From contig JBBTWV010000066.1 in NCBI GenBank assembly GCA_038062615.1, positions 1 through 40,961 on the forward strand: DNA of 40,961 nt, read 5' to 3'. Both the position numbers and the translations under genes were made by a program. Within the stretch, counting starts at the first letter, position 1. Every line of letters begins with the position of its first letter. The notes below the pieces were generated by a model. That model was not told the DNA's origin, ran no database searches, and worked only from the letters and a program-made list of their open reading frames with translations. Shown here piece by piece: positions 40,950-40,961 of the stretch. This DNA comes from JBBTWV01 sp038062615 (GTDB lineage Bacteria > Patescibacteriota > Gracilibacteria > UBA1369 > UM-FILTER-53-11).

Positions 40950-40961
40950 ATGGATCTCTTA

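Noticed and set aside
1..40961. Alternative genetic code with UGA as glycine
   Set aside because: ligA, comF and mnmA end naturally at TGA at the expected family length, and no conserved gene needs readthrough of TGA.

Overview
The window looks like a chromosomal segment of a Candidate Phyla Radiation (Patescibacteria) bacterium. The reasons are compact housekeeping genes (dnaX, ligA, mnmA, ychF, a Rel enzyme) mixed with large taxon-specific surface proteins and many proteins of no recognisable family, a LAGLIDADG-like ORF against a tRNA, and an almost complete lack of Shine-Dalgarno motifs. TGA serves as a stop (ligA, comF, mnmA), so the recoded Gracilibacteria/SR1 code is not in use. A Peregrinibacteria-like lineage is my guess, at low confidence. 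There is no rRNA, CRISPR array, intact IS or prophage.

Layout. 1-6.2 kb: a one-pass membrane protein, a secreted CARDB protein, an unknown soluble protein, a small lipoprotein and a proline-rich helical protein. 6.3-7.3 kb: a LAGLIDADG-like endonuclease overlapping tRNA-Val(GAC), a truncated tRNA fragment and tRNA-Val(CAC). 7.3-11.5 kb: a secreted LVIVD-repeat protein, an MFS remnant, and a LemA/DUF3137/membrane-protein operon. 11.7-16.7 kb (minus): a large CARDB/Ig-like/peptidoglycan-binding protein and an SLH-anchored esterase. 16.9-20.1 kb: an HI0933-type flavoprotein, a frame-split comF and a glycosyltransferase. 20.3-25.2 kb: two small helical proteins, dnaX, a 64-codon ORF and convergent ligA. 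25.3-32.5 kb: five co-directional genes without signal peptides, including a lytic transglycosylase-M23 fusion, a protein with a metal-ligand-free LytM-like domain, and two proteins sharing a C-terminal module. 32.6-40.9 kb: mnmA-sortase, a Rel enzyme with a C-terminal membrane domain, ychF with a HisA-like protein lacking catalytic Asp residues, an unknown gene and a type I dehydroquinase.

Three themes run through the window. (1) Two families of short palindromic elements lie in frame inside conserved genes: family 1 in the flavoprotein and comF, family 2 in ligA and mnmA. This resembles the protein-coding palindromic elements of Rickettsia. (2) Promoters are recognisable (TTGACA-like, often extended -10 TGnTATAAT). 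In at least four genes the -10 box lies 7-8 nt before the start codon, implying leaderless mRNAs. (3) Long multi-branched imperfect palindromes begin at or near stop codons at operon ends.

The most notable single-gene observation is comF. Its two reading frames join exactly at a correctly phased T TTA AAT heptamer, so either a one-base deletion or -1 ribosomal frameshifting must be considered.
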